DNA of 64,000 bases from Labilithrix sp. (GTDB taxonomy: Bacteria > Myxococcota_A > Polyangia > Polyangiales > Polyangiaceae), in the NCBI GenBank assembly GCA_019637225.1, contig JAHBWC010000005.1, positions 1-64,000 on the forward strand, given 5' to 3'. The position numbers and the translations under genes were made by a program. Below, piece after piece: positions 44,792 to 53,402 of this stretch. How positions within the stretch are numbered: the stretch's first letter is position 1; the number at the start of each line of letters is the position of its first letter. Under the pieces are notes generated by a model. It worked only from the letters and a program-made list of their open reading frames with translations, was not told the origin of the DNA and did not search any database.

Positions 44792-47086
44792 ATGCGCCGA
44801 ATCCATGCCGTGCTCGCCGCGAGCTCCTTCGTCGTCGCCCTCGTCGTTGCCTGCGGCACCGACGGAGACAGCGTGTTCAGCGGGGACGGCAACGGCGACG
44901 GCGGAGACCAGAGCTCCGGCAGCCCGCCGGGCTTCTCGCCGGGCGAGGGCGGCGTCGATCTGGACGGGCAGGCGTCGCCCATCGCGATCACGCCGGCGGA
45001 CCAGACGCTCACGTACGTCAGCGGACAGCCCGCGCCGACGTTGAAGTTCGAGGCGAAGATCATCGCGACGGGACAGGTCGTCCCGGCGGCGTTCACGATC
45101 GACCGCGGCGAGATCGGCAGCATCGGCCTCGCCTCCGGCGTCTTCACCGCGTCGGGCGCCGTCGGCGGCAAGGCGCGCGTCACCGCGACGTGGAACGGAA
45201 CCGCCGCGAGCACGTCGGTCCGCGTGAAGCTCAGCGTGGTCGAGAACGGCGTGACCGCCATCCCCGACGCGGGCGCCGACGGCGGCGGAGCGGGCGGCAA
45301 CGGCGGCGTCGGCGGCGACGGACCGGGAGGCGCGGTCGACGCGACGACGATCGGCGTCTTGAAGGGCACCGCCCTGCCGGATGCGGACCTCGGCCTCCTC
45401 TACCCGTACGACGGCACCGTGTGGCCGCGCGGCATCCTCGCGCCGCTCCTCATGTGGAAGGCGGGCACGAGCTACGACGCGCTCCTCATCGAGATCAAGG
45501 AGAACAACTTCACGTACACGGGGACCTTCACGAGCAACGCGCTGCCGTTCAAAAACCACCCGATCCCGCAGCAGGCGTGGAAGCAGATGCTCACGTCCAA
45601 CGAGGGCGAGGAGGTCACCGTCTCGCTCACGTTCGCCAAGGGCGCCGCCGCGTACGGTCCGCTCGAGGTGAAGTGGAAGGTCGCCTCCGCTCCGCTGAAG
45701 GGCGTCGTCTACTACAACTCGTACGGCACACGGCTCGCCAAGAACTACCCCGGCGCGAAGCCCGACGACTCGAAGTTCGGCGGCGCGACGCTCGCGATCC
45801 GCGGCGGCTCGACCGATCCCACGCTCGTCGCGGGCGGCGACGGCGACGCGACCTACTGTCGCGTGTGCCACTCGGTGGCCGCGAACGGCTCGAAGCTCAT
45901 CACCCAGCGCGACACGGGGGACAAGCGCCTCTTCTCGACCTACGACCTGAAGACGGGCGGCGAGACGCCGATGACGCCCGAGGGCGGCGACCGCCTCAAC
46001 ACCAACAAGTACTCGTGGCCCGCCATTTACCCCGACGGGACGATGTTCCTCGGCGACTCGAGCGCCGCCGAGGGCTCGCACGACACGCCGAACCAGCTCT
46101 ACCAGATGATCTCGGGGCCGGACGCCGGCGCGCCCACGGCGGTCGCGATGAACGGCTGGCCCGCCGGCCTCCGCGCGGCGTTCCCCGCGTTTTCGCCCGA
46201 CGGCAAGCACCTCGCGTTCACGATGTACGCGGGCCCCGCCGGCGCCGATCGCAAGACGCTCGGCACGATGACGTTCGACAAGGCGACGAACACGTTCGGC
46301 CCCTTGACCGAGGTGCACCGTCCGACCGCGCCGAACACCGCGCTCTACCCGGCGTTCCTCCCGACGAACGACGGGATCGTCTTCCACGTCGAGACCCGGT
46401 ACAACACGCGCGACTACGGCGGCACCCGCTCCGACCAGGACACGTCGGCGCCGCCGAACGCCGACCAGGGCGCGCGCGCGGAGCTCTGGTGGGTCAACGT
46501 CCCGTCCGCCGGCAAGCCGGCGCAGGCGACCCGCCTCGAGCGGCTCAACGGCAACGGGTATTTGCCCACCGGGCCCAACGCGCACGACAACGACGCGGAG
46601 CTCAACTACGAGCCCACCGTGAACCCCGTCCCTTCGGGCGGCTACGCCTGGGTCGTCTTCACCAGCCGGCGCCTCTACGGCAACGTCGCCACGATGAACC
46701 CGTTCCACAGCGATCCGCGCTACTTCGATCTCACGAAGGACCCGACCACGAAGAAGCTCTGGGTCGCCGCGATCGACCTGAACGCCGCGCCCGGCACCGA
46801 TCCGAGCCACCCCGCCTTCTACCTCCCGGCGCAGGAGCTCCTCGCCGGCAACTCGCGCGGCTACTGGGTCGTCGATCCGTGCAAGTCCGACAACGACGAC
46901 TGCGAGACCGGCGACGAGTGCTGCGGCGGCTTCTGCCGCCCCAACGCGTCGGGCAAGCTGGTGTGCAGCAACGTCGTCCCCGTGTGCGCGCAGGAGTTCG
47001 AGAAGTGCACGACCAGCGCGGACTGCTGCAACGCGCCCTCGCTCCAGTGCATCAACGGCCGCTGCGCGACGCCCGCGCCGAAGTGA
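44792..47086 (+). CDS. Lipoprotein with Ig-like head, CxxCH motif, propeller and Cys-rich tail
   Basis: 764 residues. Lipobox VVAC (Cys21), then a Gly/Asp linker. Residues about 60-150 look like a bacterial Ig-like domain (ITPADQTLTYVSGQPAPTL). The middle region contains CRVCH (356-360), a c-type heme attachment motif, followed by PD40-like blades (FSPDGKHLAFTMYAGP; AELWWVNVPSAGKP; AYVVFTSRR-type strand). The end is a Cys-rich knot (CETGDECCGGFC, CTTSADCC) like the modules in the gene at 1. Heme-bearing propeller lipoproteins suggest extracytoplasmic electron transfer or redox sensing, but a lone CxxCH can occur by chance. The start follows the 43-bp repeats. Confidence 0.82.
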   Translation: MRRIHAVLAASSFVVALVVACGTDGDSVFSGDGNGDGGDQSSGSPPGFSPGEGGVDLDGQASPIAITPADQTLTYVSGQPAPTLKFEAKIIATGQVVPAAFTIDRGEIGSIGLASGVFTASGAVGGKARVTATWNGTAASTSVRVKLSVVENGVTAIPDAGADGGGAGGNGGVGGDGPGGAVDATTIGVLKGTALPDADLGLLYPYDGTVWPRGILAPLLMWKAGTSYDALLIEIKENNFTYTGTFTSNALPFKNHPIPQQAWKQMLTSNEGEEVTVSLTFAKGAAAYGPLEVKWKVASAPLKGVVYYNSYGTRLAKNYPGAKPDDSKFGGATLAIRGGSTDPTLVAGGDGDATYCRVCHSVAANGSKLITQRDTGDKRLFSTYDLKTGGETPMTPEGGDRLNTNKYSWPAIYPDGTMFLGDSSAAEGSHDTPNQLYQMISGPDAGAPTAVAMNGWPAGLRAAFPAFSPDGKHLAFTMYAGPAGADRKTLGTMTFDKATNTFGPLTEVHRPTAPNTALYPAFLPTNDGIVFHVETRYNTRDYGGTRSDQDTSAPPNADQGARAELWWVNVPSAGKPAQATRLERLNGNGYLPTGPNAHDNDAELNYEPTVNPVPSGGYAWVVFTSRRLYGNVATMNPFHSDPRYFDLTKDPTTKKLWVAAIDLNAAPGTDPSHPAFYLPAQELLAGNSRGYWVVDPCKSDNDDCETGDECCGGFCRPNASGKLVCSNVVPVCAQEFEKCTTSADCCNAPSLQCINGRCATPAPK

Positions 47087-47193
47087 GCCCGAACGAGCGC
47101 GCCCGACGAACCCCATGCGCACGCCCCTTCGCACCTTGAAGCGGGACCCGGCTCAAACTAGGGTTTCGACCGAACTTTCAAGGTGAGGCGACG

Positions 47194-47940
47194 ATGAGCG
47201 GCCATTCGAAGTGGGCGACGATCAAGCACAAGAAGGGCGCAGTCGACGCCAAGCGCGGCAAGCTCTTCACGAAGCTCATCAAGGAGCTCACGGTCGCGGC
47301 GCGCATGGGCGGGGGTGAGCCGGGGAACAACCCGCGCCTCCGCAAGGCGATCGCCGACGCCAAGGCGCAGTCGATGCCGGGCGACACGATCAAGAACGCG
47401 GTCAAGCGCGGCACGGGCGAGATCGAGGGCGCGGCGTACGAAGACGTCCTCTACGAGGGCACCGGCCCCGGCGGCACGCTCTTCCTCGTCGAGGGACAGA
47501 CCGACAACCGAAACCGCACGGTCGCCGAGATCCGGAAGATCTTCGAGAAGAACAACGGCAACCTCGGCGGCGCCGGCGTCGCCGCGTGGGCGTTCGACCG
47601 GAAGGGCCTCATCACCATCGAGAAGGCCCTCACGAACGAGGACCAGCTGATGGAGGTCGCCGTCGGCGCCGGCGCCGAGGACTACGCGGACGACGGCGAG
47701 GTCTGGAGCGTGACGACGCCGCCCGACGCGCTCAACACGGTGCTCGACGCGCTCGAGAAGGCGAACGTCGCGACGAAGGCCTCGCAGCTCGCCTTCATTC
47801 CGAAGACCAAGAAGCCGGTCACCGGGCGCGACGCCGAGGTGCTCCTGAACCTCGCCGAGGTCCTCGACGATCACGACGACGTCGCCAACGTCTACGCCGA
47901 CTTCGACGTGTCCGACGAGGAGCTCCAGCGCCTGTCGTGA
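47194..47940 (+). CDS. yebC: YebC/PmpR family regulatory protein
   Basis: 248 residues, full length for the family. The canonical start MSGHSKWATIKHKKGAVDA is present, after AGGTGAGGCG, and the three-domain body is intact (GTGEIEGAAYEDVLYEGTGPGG in domain 2; AFIPKTKKPV in domain 3). Members have been described as DNA-binding regulators and, more recently, as translation factors that relieve ribosome stalling at polyproline. The window's own Pro-rich proteins would suit the latter role. The stop overlaps the start of ruvC, a common pairing in bacteria. Confidence 0.96.
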   Translation: MSGHSKWATIKHKKGAVDAKRGKLFTKLIKELTVAARMGGGEPGNNPRLRKAIADAKAQSMPGDTIKNAVKRGTGEIEGAAYEDVLYEGTGPGGTLFLVEGQTDNRNRTVAEIRKIFEKNNGNLGGAGVAAWAFDRKGLITIEKALTNEDQLMEVAVGAGAEDYADDGEVWSVTTPPDALNTVLDALEKANVATKASQLAFIPKTKKPVTGRDAEVLLNLAEVLDDHDDVANVYADFDVSDEELQRLS

Positions 47941-48443
47941 CGGTCGTCCTCGGACTCGACCCCGGGACGCGCCATTTCGGCTGGGGGGTCGTCCGCCGCG
48001 TGGGGACGCGCCTCGCGCACGTCGCGCACGGCGTGCTCGATGTCGAGCGACACGGCGATCTCGGCGACCGCCTCGTCGCGATCGAGTCCGGGCTCGTCGA
48101 GGTCGTGCGCGCGCACGCGCCGGCGGAGGCGAGCATCGAGTCGTTGTTCTTCGCGAAGGACGCGCAGGCCGCCGCCAAGCTCGGTCACGCGCGCGGCGTC
48201 GCGCTCCTCGTGTGCGCCCGCGCCGGGCTCGCGTCGTTCGAGTACGCGCCCGCGCGCGTGAAGCGGACGATCGCGGGCGCCGGCCGCGCCGACAAGGCCC
48301 AGGTCGCGCAGATGATCCGCGTCGTCCTCGGCCTCGGCGAGGTCCCGCGAAGCGACGCGGCCGACGCGCTCGCGATCGCCGTGACGCACCTCCAGGGCTC
48401 GCGCCTGCACGCTCCGGCCCCCAAGCGCCTCGCGACACGCTGA
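47937..48443 (+). CDS. ruvC: Crossover junction endodeoxyribonuclease RuvC
   Basis: 168 residues from the GTG at 47937, overlapping the yebC stop (GTGA). It cuts Holliday junctions symmetrically during recombination and repair, acting with RuvAB. The four acidic catalytic residues are in place: Asp8 (GLDPGTRHFGWG), Glu68 (IESLFF), Asp140 and Asp143 (SDAADALAIA). The DNA-contacting segment FAKDAQAAAKLGHARG is conserved. ruvA and ruvB are not in the window; the next gene starts 325 bases later. Confidence 0.96.
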   Translation: MTVVLGLDPGTRHFGWGVVRRVGTRLAHVAHGVLDVERHGDLGDRLVAIESGLVEVVRAHAPAEASIESLFFAKDAQAAAKLGHARGVALLVCARAGLASFEYAPARVKRTIAGAGRADKAQVAQMIRVVLGLGEVPRSDAADALAIAVTHLQGSRLHAPAPKRLATR

Positions 48444-48768
48444 GCCCGGCGGCGGCGTCTCTGCCAGGGACGAGCCGGCTCTGCCCGGGGGACCAGGCGG
48501 CTCGACCATGGGCGGTCGCATCCGATCGCACCCGCCAGGGCGGGTCGCGACGGGCCACGCTCCGGGGCCCCTCGGACGGTCACGCCCCGGCGCGGCCGTA
48601 AGGAAGGAAGTCCCGTGCTCGGCGGTTATTCACTCCTGGAGCGGGTTAGCGCTGATTTGATGCGGACTTACGCTCAATATTGCGCGCGGGTCACTCGTCC
48701 AATAGAAAGACCCTCGGCCCGGCCGTAAGCACTCGCCCGACCCCGCCGTTCACTGGAGAAGCCGACTC
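48444..48768. other. Gene-free stretch before lolA
   Basis: 325 bases. The first 150 are GC-rich with short palindromes and no gene. Around 48640-48710 the base composition drops (TTGATG, CAATATTG, CCAATAGAAAG), the likeliest place for the lolA promoter, though I cannot fix a spaced -35/-10 pair. CGGCCGTAAG occurs twice, at 48593 and 48720. No RNA gene is recognisable. Confidence 0.4.
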
Positions 48769-49482
48769 ATGCCTCGCCTCGCCACCTTCGCCGTCGCCGC
48801 GCTCCTGGCCGCCGCTGCTCCGCTCCTCGTGTCGGACGCGCGCGCTCAGCAGACCCCGGCGCCCGCCGCTTCCGCTCAGCCGCAGCCCGCGTCGCCCCAG
48901 GCGACCGCCGATACGGTGGCCAAGGTCCAGGCCTTCTACGACTCGACGACGTCGTTCTTCAGCGGCTTCACGCAGGAGTTCTTCGTCAAGTCGCACAACG
49001 TCCGCAAGGAGTCGAAGGGGAAGGTCACCTTCGCCAAGCCCGGCAAGATGGCGTGGGACTACGACACCCCGGCCGGCAACCGCGTGGTCTCGGACGGCGC
49101 GATCCTCAAGGTCTACGAGGCGGCCAACAAGCAGATGTTCGAGCAGAACATCGACAAGTCGCAGTACCCCGCCGCCCTCTCCTTCCTCACCGGCACGGGC
49201 AAGCTGAGCGACTCGTTCACGTTCGTGATGTACCCCGGCGCGTCGATGAACTTCCCCGGCGGCAACGTCCTCGTCGGCACGCCGAAGACGGCGAGCGCGG
49301 CCTACACCAAGGTCCTCTTCTACGTCGACACCTCGACCTTCCACGTCCGGCGCGCGCTCATCGTCGACGCGCAGGGTAACCGCAACCGCTTCGACTTCGT
49401 CGAGCCGAAGGTCAACGTCCAGGTGAACGACGCGACCTTCAAGCTCGTCCCGCCGCCGGGCACGCAAGTCATCAAGCCCTGA
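48769..49482 (+). CDS. lolA: Outer-membrane lipoprotein carrier protein LolA
   Basis: 237 residues. Signal peptide ending near SDARAQQ, then a short Pro/Ala linker and the LolA half-barrel: VQAFYDSTTSFFSGFTQEFF, the GKVTFAKPGKMAWDYDTP core, VVSDGAILKVYEAANKQ and LSFLTGTGKLSDSF. It ferries lipoproteins across the periplasm to the outer membrane, so it serves the many lipoproteins encoded nearby. GGAGAAGCC precedes the ATG. The zinc-ribbon gene begins 10 bases after the stop. Confidence 0.95.
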   Translation: MPRLATFAVAALLAAAAPLLVSDARAQQTPAPAASAQPQPASPQATADTVAKVQAFYDSTTSFFSGFTQEFFVKSHNVRKESKGKVTFAKPGKMAWDYDTPAGNRVVSDGAILKVYEAANKQMFEQNIDKSQYPAALSFLTGTGKLSDSFTFVMYPGASMNFPGGNVLVGTPKTASAAYTKVLFYVDTSTFHVRRALIVDAQGNRNRFDFVEPKVNVQVNDATFKLVPPPGTQVIKP

Positions 49483-49492
49483 CCGGACGAAC

Positions 49493-50242
49493 GTGGCCAC
49501 CTCGACGTGCCCCGCGTGCGGCGCGAACGCGTTCGTCGCCGCCGCGAGCGCGGGCGCGTCCGAAGGCGACGGGCAGTGCTCGCGCTGCGGCTACACCTCG
49601 GGGGAGTCGAGCCGCTGCCCGCACTGCGACGCCGTCGCGCGGCTCGAGGGCGCGGGCCTCACCGCCGTCTGCGCGATGTGCGGCGGTCCGCGCGTCCCGG
49701 CCAACCTCGGCGGCGACGTCGCGCGAAGCGCGCTCCGCGAGCAGAAAAAGGCGCTCGCGAACGCCCGCGCGGCGTCGATCGCGACGGTCCTCCAGGGAGG
49801 GTTTTCGACGCTCGCGACGCTCCTCGGGCTCGCGCTGCTCCCGGCGTCGCTCGCCGGGAAGCTCGTCGTCTTCGCGCTCGCGATCGTGCCGCTCGTCCTC
49901 GCCATGCGCTCTCGCGGCCGGGCCAGGGCCGCGCGCGAGAGCGCCGCTCGAGCCGGCGAGCGCGCCTGGCAGGCCGCGGCCGAGGAGGCGGCCGCGCGCA
50001 GGGAGGGCGGGGTCACCGCCGCCGAGCTCGCGAAGACGCTCGGAGTGGAGGCCGAGCATGCCGACAAGCTCCTCACGGCGCTGACCGTGAGCGATCGAAC
50101 GCGAATCGACGTCGGCGACGACGCCCAGGTGCGCTACAGCGTGGGGCCGGAGAGGCTCCTGCGCGTCGGCGAAGCGTCGCCGGCGGGCGACGAGCTCGAC
50201 GACGAGGCCACGCCGGCCGAGCATGAGGGCCGCGTCCGATGA
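49493..50242 (+). CDS. Zinc-ribbon membrane protein
   Basis: 249 residues from a GTG. The N-terminus has four CxxC pairs (CPAC, CSRC, CPHC, CAMC), enough for two zinc ribbons. A basic helix is followed by two membrane segments (about residues 100-142), then a helical stalk and a winged-helix-like end (GVTAAELAKTLGVEAEHADKLL). Function unknown. The mix of zinc ribbon, membrane anchor and helix-turn-helix suggests a membrane-tethered regulator or assembly factor. Its stop overlaps the methyltransferase start (ATGA). Confidence 0.78.
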   Translation: MATSTCPACGANAFVAAASAGASEGDGQCSRCGYTSGESSRCPHCDAVARLEGAGLTAVCAMCGGPRVPANLGGDVARSALREQKKALANARAASIATVLQGGFSTLATLLGLALLPASLAGKLVVFALAIVPLVLAMRSRGRARAARESAARAGERAWQAAAEEAAARREGGVTAAELAKTLGVEAEHADKLLTALTVSDRTRIDVGDDAQVRYSVGPERLLRVGEASPAGDELDDEATPAEHEGRVR

Positions 50243-51870
50243 GCGAAGACCGAGGCAAGCGACAGCACCGACCCAAGCGGGCCGCTGGAGGCAGCGAGAC
50301 CACCGCGCGCGCGCGGGGCGCAGGCGGCGACCGCGCGCGGGGGCCAGGCGGCGACCGCGCGCGGGGCGCAGGCGGCGAGCGCGCGCGGGCGGACGAGCGT
50401 CCGCGTGGCGGCGCAGGCGGCGAGCGCGTGCGGACGAACGAGCGCGCGCGGACGGACGAGGGCGTCGAGGCCGAGCCGCTCGAGGAGGAGGCCGCGCTCG
50501 GGGTCGTCGGGGCGTCGCCGCCTCCACGGCGTCGCTCGCTCACGAACGTCGGCGGCGAAATCGAGACGAGCGGCGAGGCCGCGACGGCGCAGATCCTCGC
50601 GCACGCGATCGACGTCGCGCCGAGCATGGACGAAGGCGCCGACGATCGCGCGCACGTCCACGGCTTCCACGCGTACCCGGCGCGCGCGCACCCGGTGACG
50701 GCGCGGCGCCTCGTCGAGGCGCTCGTGCCCCGAGGCGGCACCGTGCTCGATCCGTTCTGCGGCTCCGGCACCGTGGTCATCGAGGCGATGCTCGCGGGCC
50801 GCGCGGCGATCGGCTCGGACCTCAACCCCATCGCGGTGATGCTCGCCCGCGCGAAGACCTACCCCCGCACTCCCGAGAAGACGAAGGCGCTCGTCGACGC
50901 GGCGCGCGGCGTGGCCGAGCACGCCGAGGCGCGTCGCAAGGCGAAGGCCGGCGCCTCGCGGCGCCTCCCGCAGGAGGACGTCTCACTCTTCCCACCGCAC
51001 GTGCTCCTCGAGCTCGACGGCCTGCGCTCCGGCATCGACGCGGCGGCGCCCGAGCTCAGGCCCGATCTGTCGCTCGTGCTCTCGTCGATCCTCGTGAAGC
51101 TGAGCCCACGTCGCGGCGACACGTCGGAGGAACAGACCGACAAGCGCGTCGCCGCGGGGTACGCCTCGCGCCTCTTCGTGCGAAAGACCGAGGAGCTCGC
51201 CCGCCGCTTCGACGACTTCGCGATGCTGCTCCGGAACGAAGCGCGCGCCGCCTCCGCGCCGAGCGACGCGGACGCGACGAGCGCCGCGGACGCGACGACC
51301 GGCGCCGAGCCGGACGCAGCGAGTGGAGCGCGGCCTCCGAGCGCTGGAGAGCGAGCGCGGGTGCGGGTCTGGGAGGACGACGCGAACGTGCTGAAGCGGG
51401 TCGCGGACGCGTCTGTCGACGCGGTCATCACCTCGCCGCCATACGTCGCGACGTACGACTACCTCCAGCACCACGAGCTCCGCATGCGCTGGCTCGGGCT
51501 CGATCCGCGCAAGCTCGCGCGCGGGGAGATCGGCGCCCGCCGCCGCTACGAGCGCCTGTCGCCACGGGACGCGGTCGCGTCGTGGGAGCACGAGCTCGCG
51601 AAGCTCTTCCACTCGCTCGCCCGCGTGATGAAGCCCGGCGCGCCGCTCGTGCTCCTCATCGCGGACTCCGCCGCCGGCCGCGGGCCCGGAGGCGACCGCG
51701 CCGAGCCCATCCGCGCCGACGAGGTCGTCGCGCGCGTCGCCGGCCGAGGACGGGAGCTCGTGCCGGTCGCACGCGCGTCGCAGCCGCGACCGCACTTCCA
51801 CGGTCCGACCCAGCGGGCATTCGAGGGCCGCCCGCGGTTCGAGCACGCGCTCCTGCTCCGGCGCGCCTGA
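50239..51870 (+). CDS. DNA-methylase-like SAM-dependent methyltransferase
   Basis: 543 residues. Residues 1-100 are low-complexity Gly/Arg/Asp repeats (GGDRARGAGGERARAD). The SAM-binding motif DPFCGSGT is at 171-178, with GSDLNP as the ribose-binding acidic turn. The catalytic TSPPY is at 398-402, in a context (VDAVITSPPYVATYDYLQHH) typical of N4-cytosine/N6-adenine methylases. About 220 residues separate the two motifs, with the SAM motif first. There is no restriction partner, so it may be an orphan DNA methylase; an RNA methyltransferase of the DPFCGSG class is a reasonable alternative. It is coupled to the zinc-ribbon gene. Confidence 0.82.
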   Translation: MSEDRGKRQHRPKRAAGGSETTARARGAGGDRARGPGGDRARGAGGERARADERPRGGAGGERVRTNERARTDEGVEAEPLEEEAALGVVGASPPPRRRSLTNVGGEIETSGEAATAQILAHAIDVAPSMDEGADDRAHVHGFHAYPARAHPVTARRLVEALVPRGGTVLDPFCGSGTVVIEAMLAGRAAIGSDLNPIAVMLARAKTYPRTPEKTKALVDAARGVAEHAEARRKAKAGASRRLPQEDVSLFPPHVLLELDGLRSGIDAAAPELRPDLSLVLSSILVKLSPRRGDTSEEQTDKRVAAGYASRLFVRKTEELARRFDDFAMLLRNEARAASAPSDADATSAADATTGAEPDAASGARPPSAGERARVRVWEDDANVLKRVADASVDAVITSPPYVATYDYLQHHELRMRWLGLDPRKLARGEIGARRRYERLSPRDAVASWEHELAKLFHSLARVMKPGAPLVLLIADSAAGRGPGGDRAEPIRADEVVARVAGRGRELVPVARASQPRPHFHGPTQRAFEGRPRFEHALLLRRA

Positions 51871-51961
51871 CGGGTCGAGCTGCCGGACGCGCCGCCGCCG
51901 CCGCGAGCGCGATGATCGCGACTTGCATGCGGCGCGGCACCCGGACTAAGACGGGAGCGTC

Positions 51962-52273
51962 ATGCCGGAGATCACCTTCGAGTCGAGCGACGGCTCCCAG
52001 AAGAAGACGGTGAACGCGCCCAACGGCGGCTCGCTCGCGGACCTCTGCGACGATCACGCCGCGCCGATCCCGTTCTCGTGCCGGAGCGCGAGCTGCGCGA
52101 CGTGCCACATCGAGGTGATCGAGGGCGAAGAAGCGCTCCTGCCCCCGGAGGACGAGGAGCTCGACGTGCTCGACGCCGTCTGCTCGGCGCCGCCGAAGTT
52201 CCGCCTCGCCTGCTGCGCGAAGCTCCGCGCCGGCGCCGGCCGGGTCATCGTCCGCGCGCAGAACGAGTACTAG
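51962..52273 (+). CDS. 2Fe-2S ferredoxin
   Basis: 103 residues, normal size. The cluster ligands are Cys40, Cys45 and Cys48 (C-x4-C-x2-C, plant-type spacing) and Cys84 in RLACC. It carries single electrons in the cytoplasm; the partner is unknown because no reductase or oxygenase gene is adjacent. GGGAG precedes the ATG. It stands alone, 91 bases after the methyltransferase. Confidence 0.95.
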   Translation: MPEITFESSDGSQKKTVNAPNGGSLADLCDDHAAPIPFSCRSASCATCHIEVIEGEEALLPPEDEELDVLDAVCSAPPKFRLACCAKLRAGAGRVIVRAQNEY

Positions 52274-52509
52274 CCGGCGCGTCGGCCGCGCGTCGACGAC
52301 CGCCGAGGCGTGATCGCGCGCGGACGCGAGGGCGCGCGGCGCGCCCAAGTCTGCGACAAGACGGTGACTTTCTCGCTTTCGGAGGGGCGCCCGGCGGACT
52401 CCGGCACAAAGTCGTGCTAGGAGAATCGCTCCTCGGGCGCTCGGGCGCTCGAACCATGTTCGTGGCAAAGCCGCCTCAGGCTCGGCGTGCTTTCTTGGAG
52501 GGACTAGCG

Positions 52510-53298
52510 ATGCATCGTAACGGTCGTCTTGCGATTTTCCTTGGCGGCGCTCTCGTCGCCACGTTTGCCTTCCTCGCGGCGTGCAGCACGGACAACGGGT
52601 CGACGCCGCTCCCCGGGCAGAACACCCCCGACTCCGGGCGCGACACGAAGAAGGACGGCAGCGAGAACGGGGACGACGACGATGACGACGTCACCGAGCC
52701 GAAGGACGGCGGCACGCCCGACTGCTCGGCGGCGCCGAAGCTCCGGAGCAACGACAAGGGCTTCTACTGCACGTTCTTCACGCGCGACGCCGCCGCGGCC
52801 GACGCGAGCGCCGCCGCGGGCGGGAACCGCAACTGCGGGCACGACGAGACGTGCTGCAACCCCGGACGCGGGGCCAACAACGCCTTCCCGCCGTCGTTCT
52901 GCGCGGCGACGCCGCGCAACACGAAGGGCGGCGACAACGGCGCGACCGAGTGCGCCGCGCAAGCCACCGCCAACGGCACCACCTGGAACGCCACGGGCGG
53001 CACCACCTGGGAGTGCAACGACAAGAACAACTGCGCCGCCGGTGAGACCTGCTGCATGTTCAGCGCGGCGAACCTCGCTGCCGGCGACAAGGTCAACCTC
53101 GGCCCGCTCCAGGGCAACACCGTGCCCAAGGAGTGCAACGCGCTCCAGGCGTTCAAGCAGGGCGGCACGCGCTGCGCGACGTCGTGCTCGGCGGACGAGA
53201 TCCAGCTCTGCAGCCAGTCGGACGACAACTGCACGGGCAACCAGAAGTGCACGCCGTTCTCGGGCCTCTTCCGCGACCTCGGCGCCTGCCGCCAGTAA
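52510..53298 (+). CDS. Cys-rich hypothetical lipoprotein
   Basis: 262 residues. I chose the ATG at 52510 because GGAGGG lies eight bases upstream; an in-frame ATG at 52456 is less well placed. Lipobox LAAC (Cys25), then an Asp/Lys linker with a run of six Asp. The mature domain has paired Cys motifs (CGHDETCCNPG, CAAGETCCMF, NCTGNQKCTPF), about 18 Cys in all, probably all in disulfides. Function unknown. A strong terminator hairpin follows 34 bases after the stop. Confidence 0.82.
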   Translation: MHRNGRLAIFLGGALVATFAFLAACSTDNGSTPLPGQNTPDSGRDTKKDGSENGDDDDDDVTEPKDGGTPDCSAAPKLRSNDKGFYCTFFTRDAAAADASAAAGGNRNCGHDETCCNPGRGANNAFPPSFCAATPRNTKGGDNGATECAAQATANGTTWNATGGTTWECNDKNNCAAGETCCMFSAANLAAGDKVNLGPLQGNTVPKECNALQAFKQGGTRCATSCSADEIQLCSQSDDNCTGNQKCTPFSGLFRDLGACRQ

Positions 53299-53332
53299 CG
53301 CGCTGAAGCCCGGCCCGCGCGGCCGGATCGCG

Positions 53333-53360
53333 AGAGCCTGCCCCCCCAAGGGCAGGCTCT
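53333..53360. terminator. Strong stem-loop terminator between convergent genes
   Basis: A perfect 11-bp stem (AGAGCCTGCCC / GGGCAGGCTCT) with a six-base loop, followed by TCGCGTTT on the plus strand. It lies between the convergent lipoprotein and hydrolase genes and is the clearest terminator in the window. Confidence 0.75.
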
Positions 53361-53402
53361 TCGCGTTTGGTGCGCGAGGCCCGGCCTACGCGTGCGCGCG
53401 CC

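Noticed and set aside
43110..47134. A 1373-codon minus-strand frame through the propeller lipoprotein region
   Set aside because: Kinase homology begins only near 44570. Beyond it the frame crosses the 43-bp repeats and the antisense of the plus-strand lipoprotein gene.
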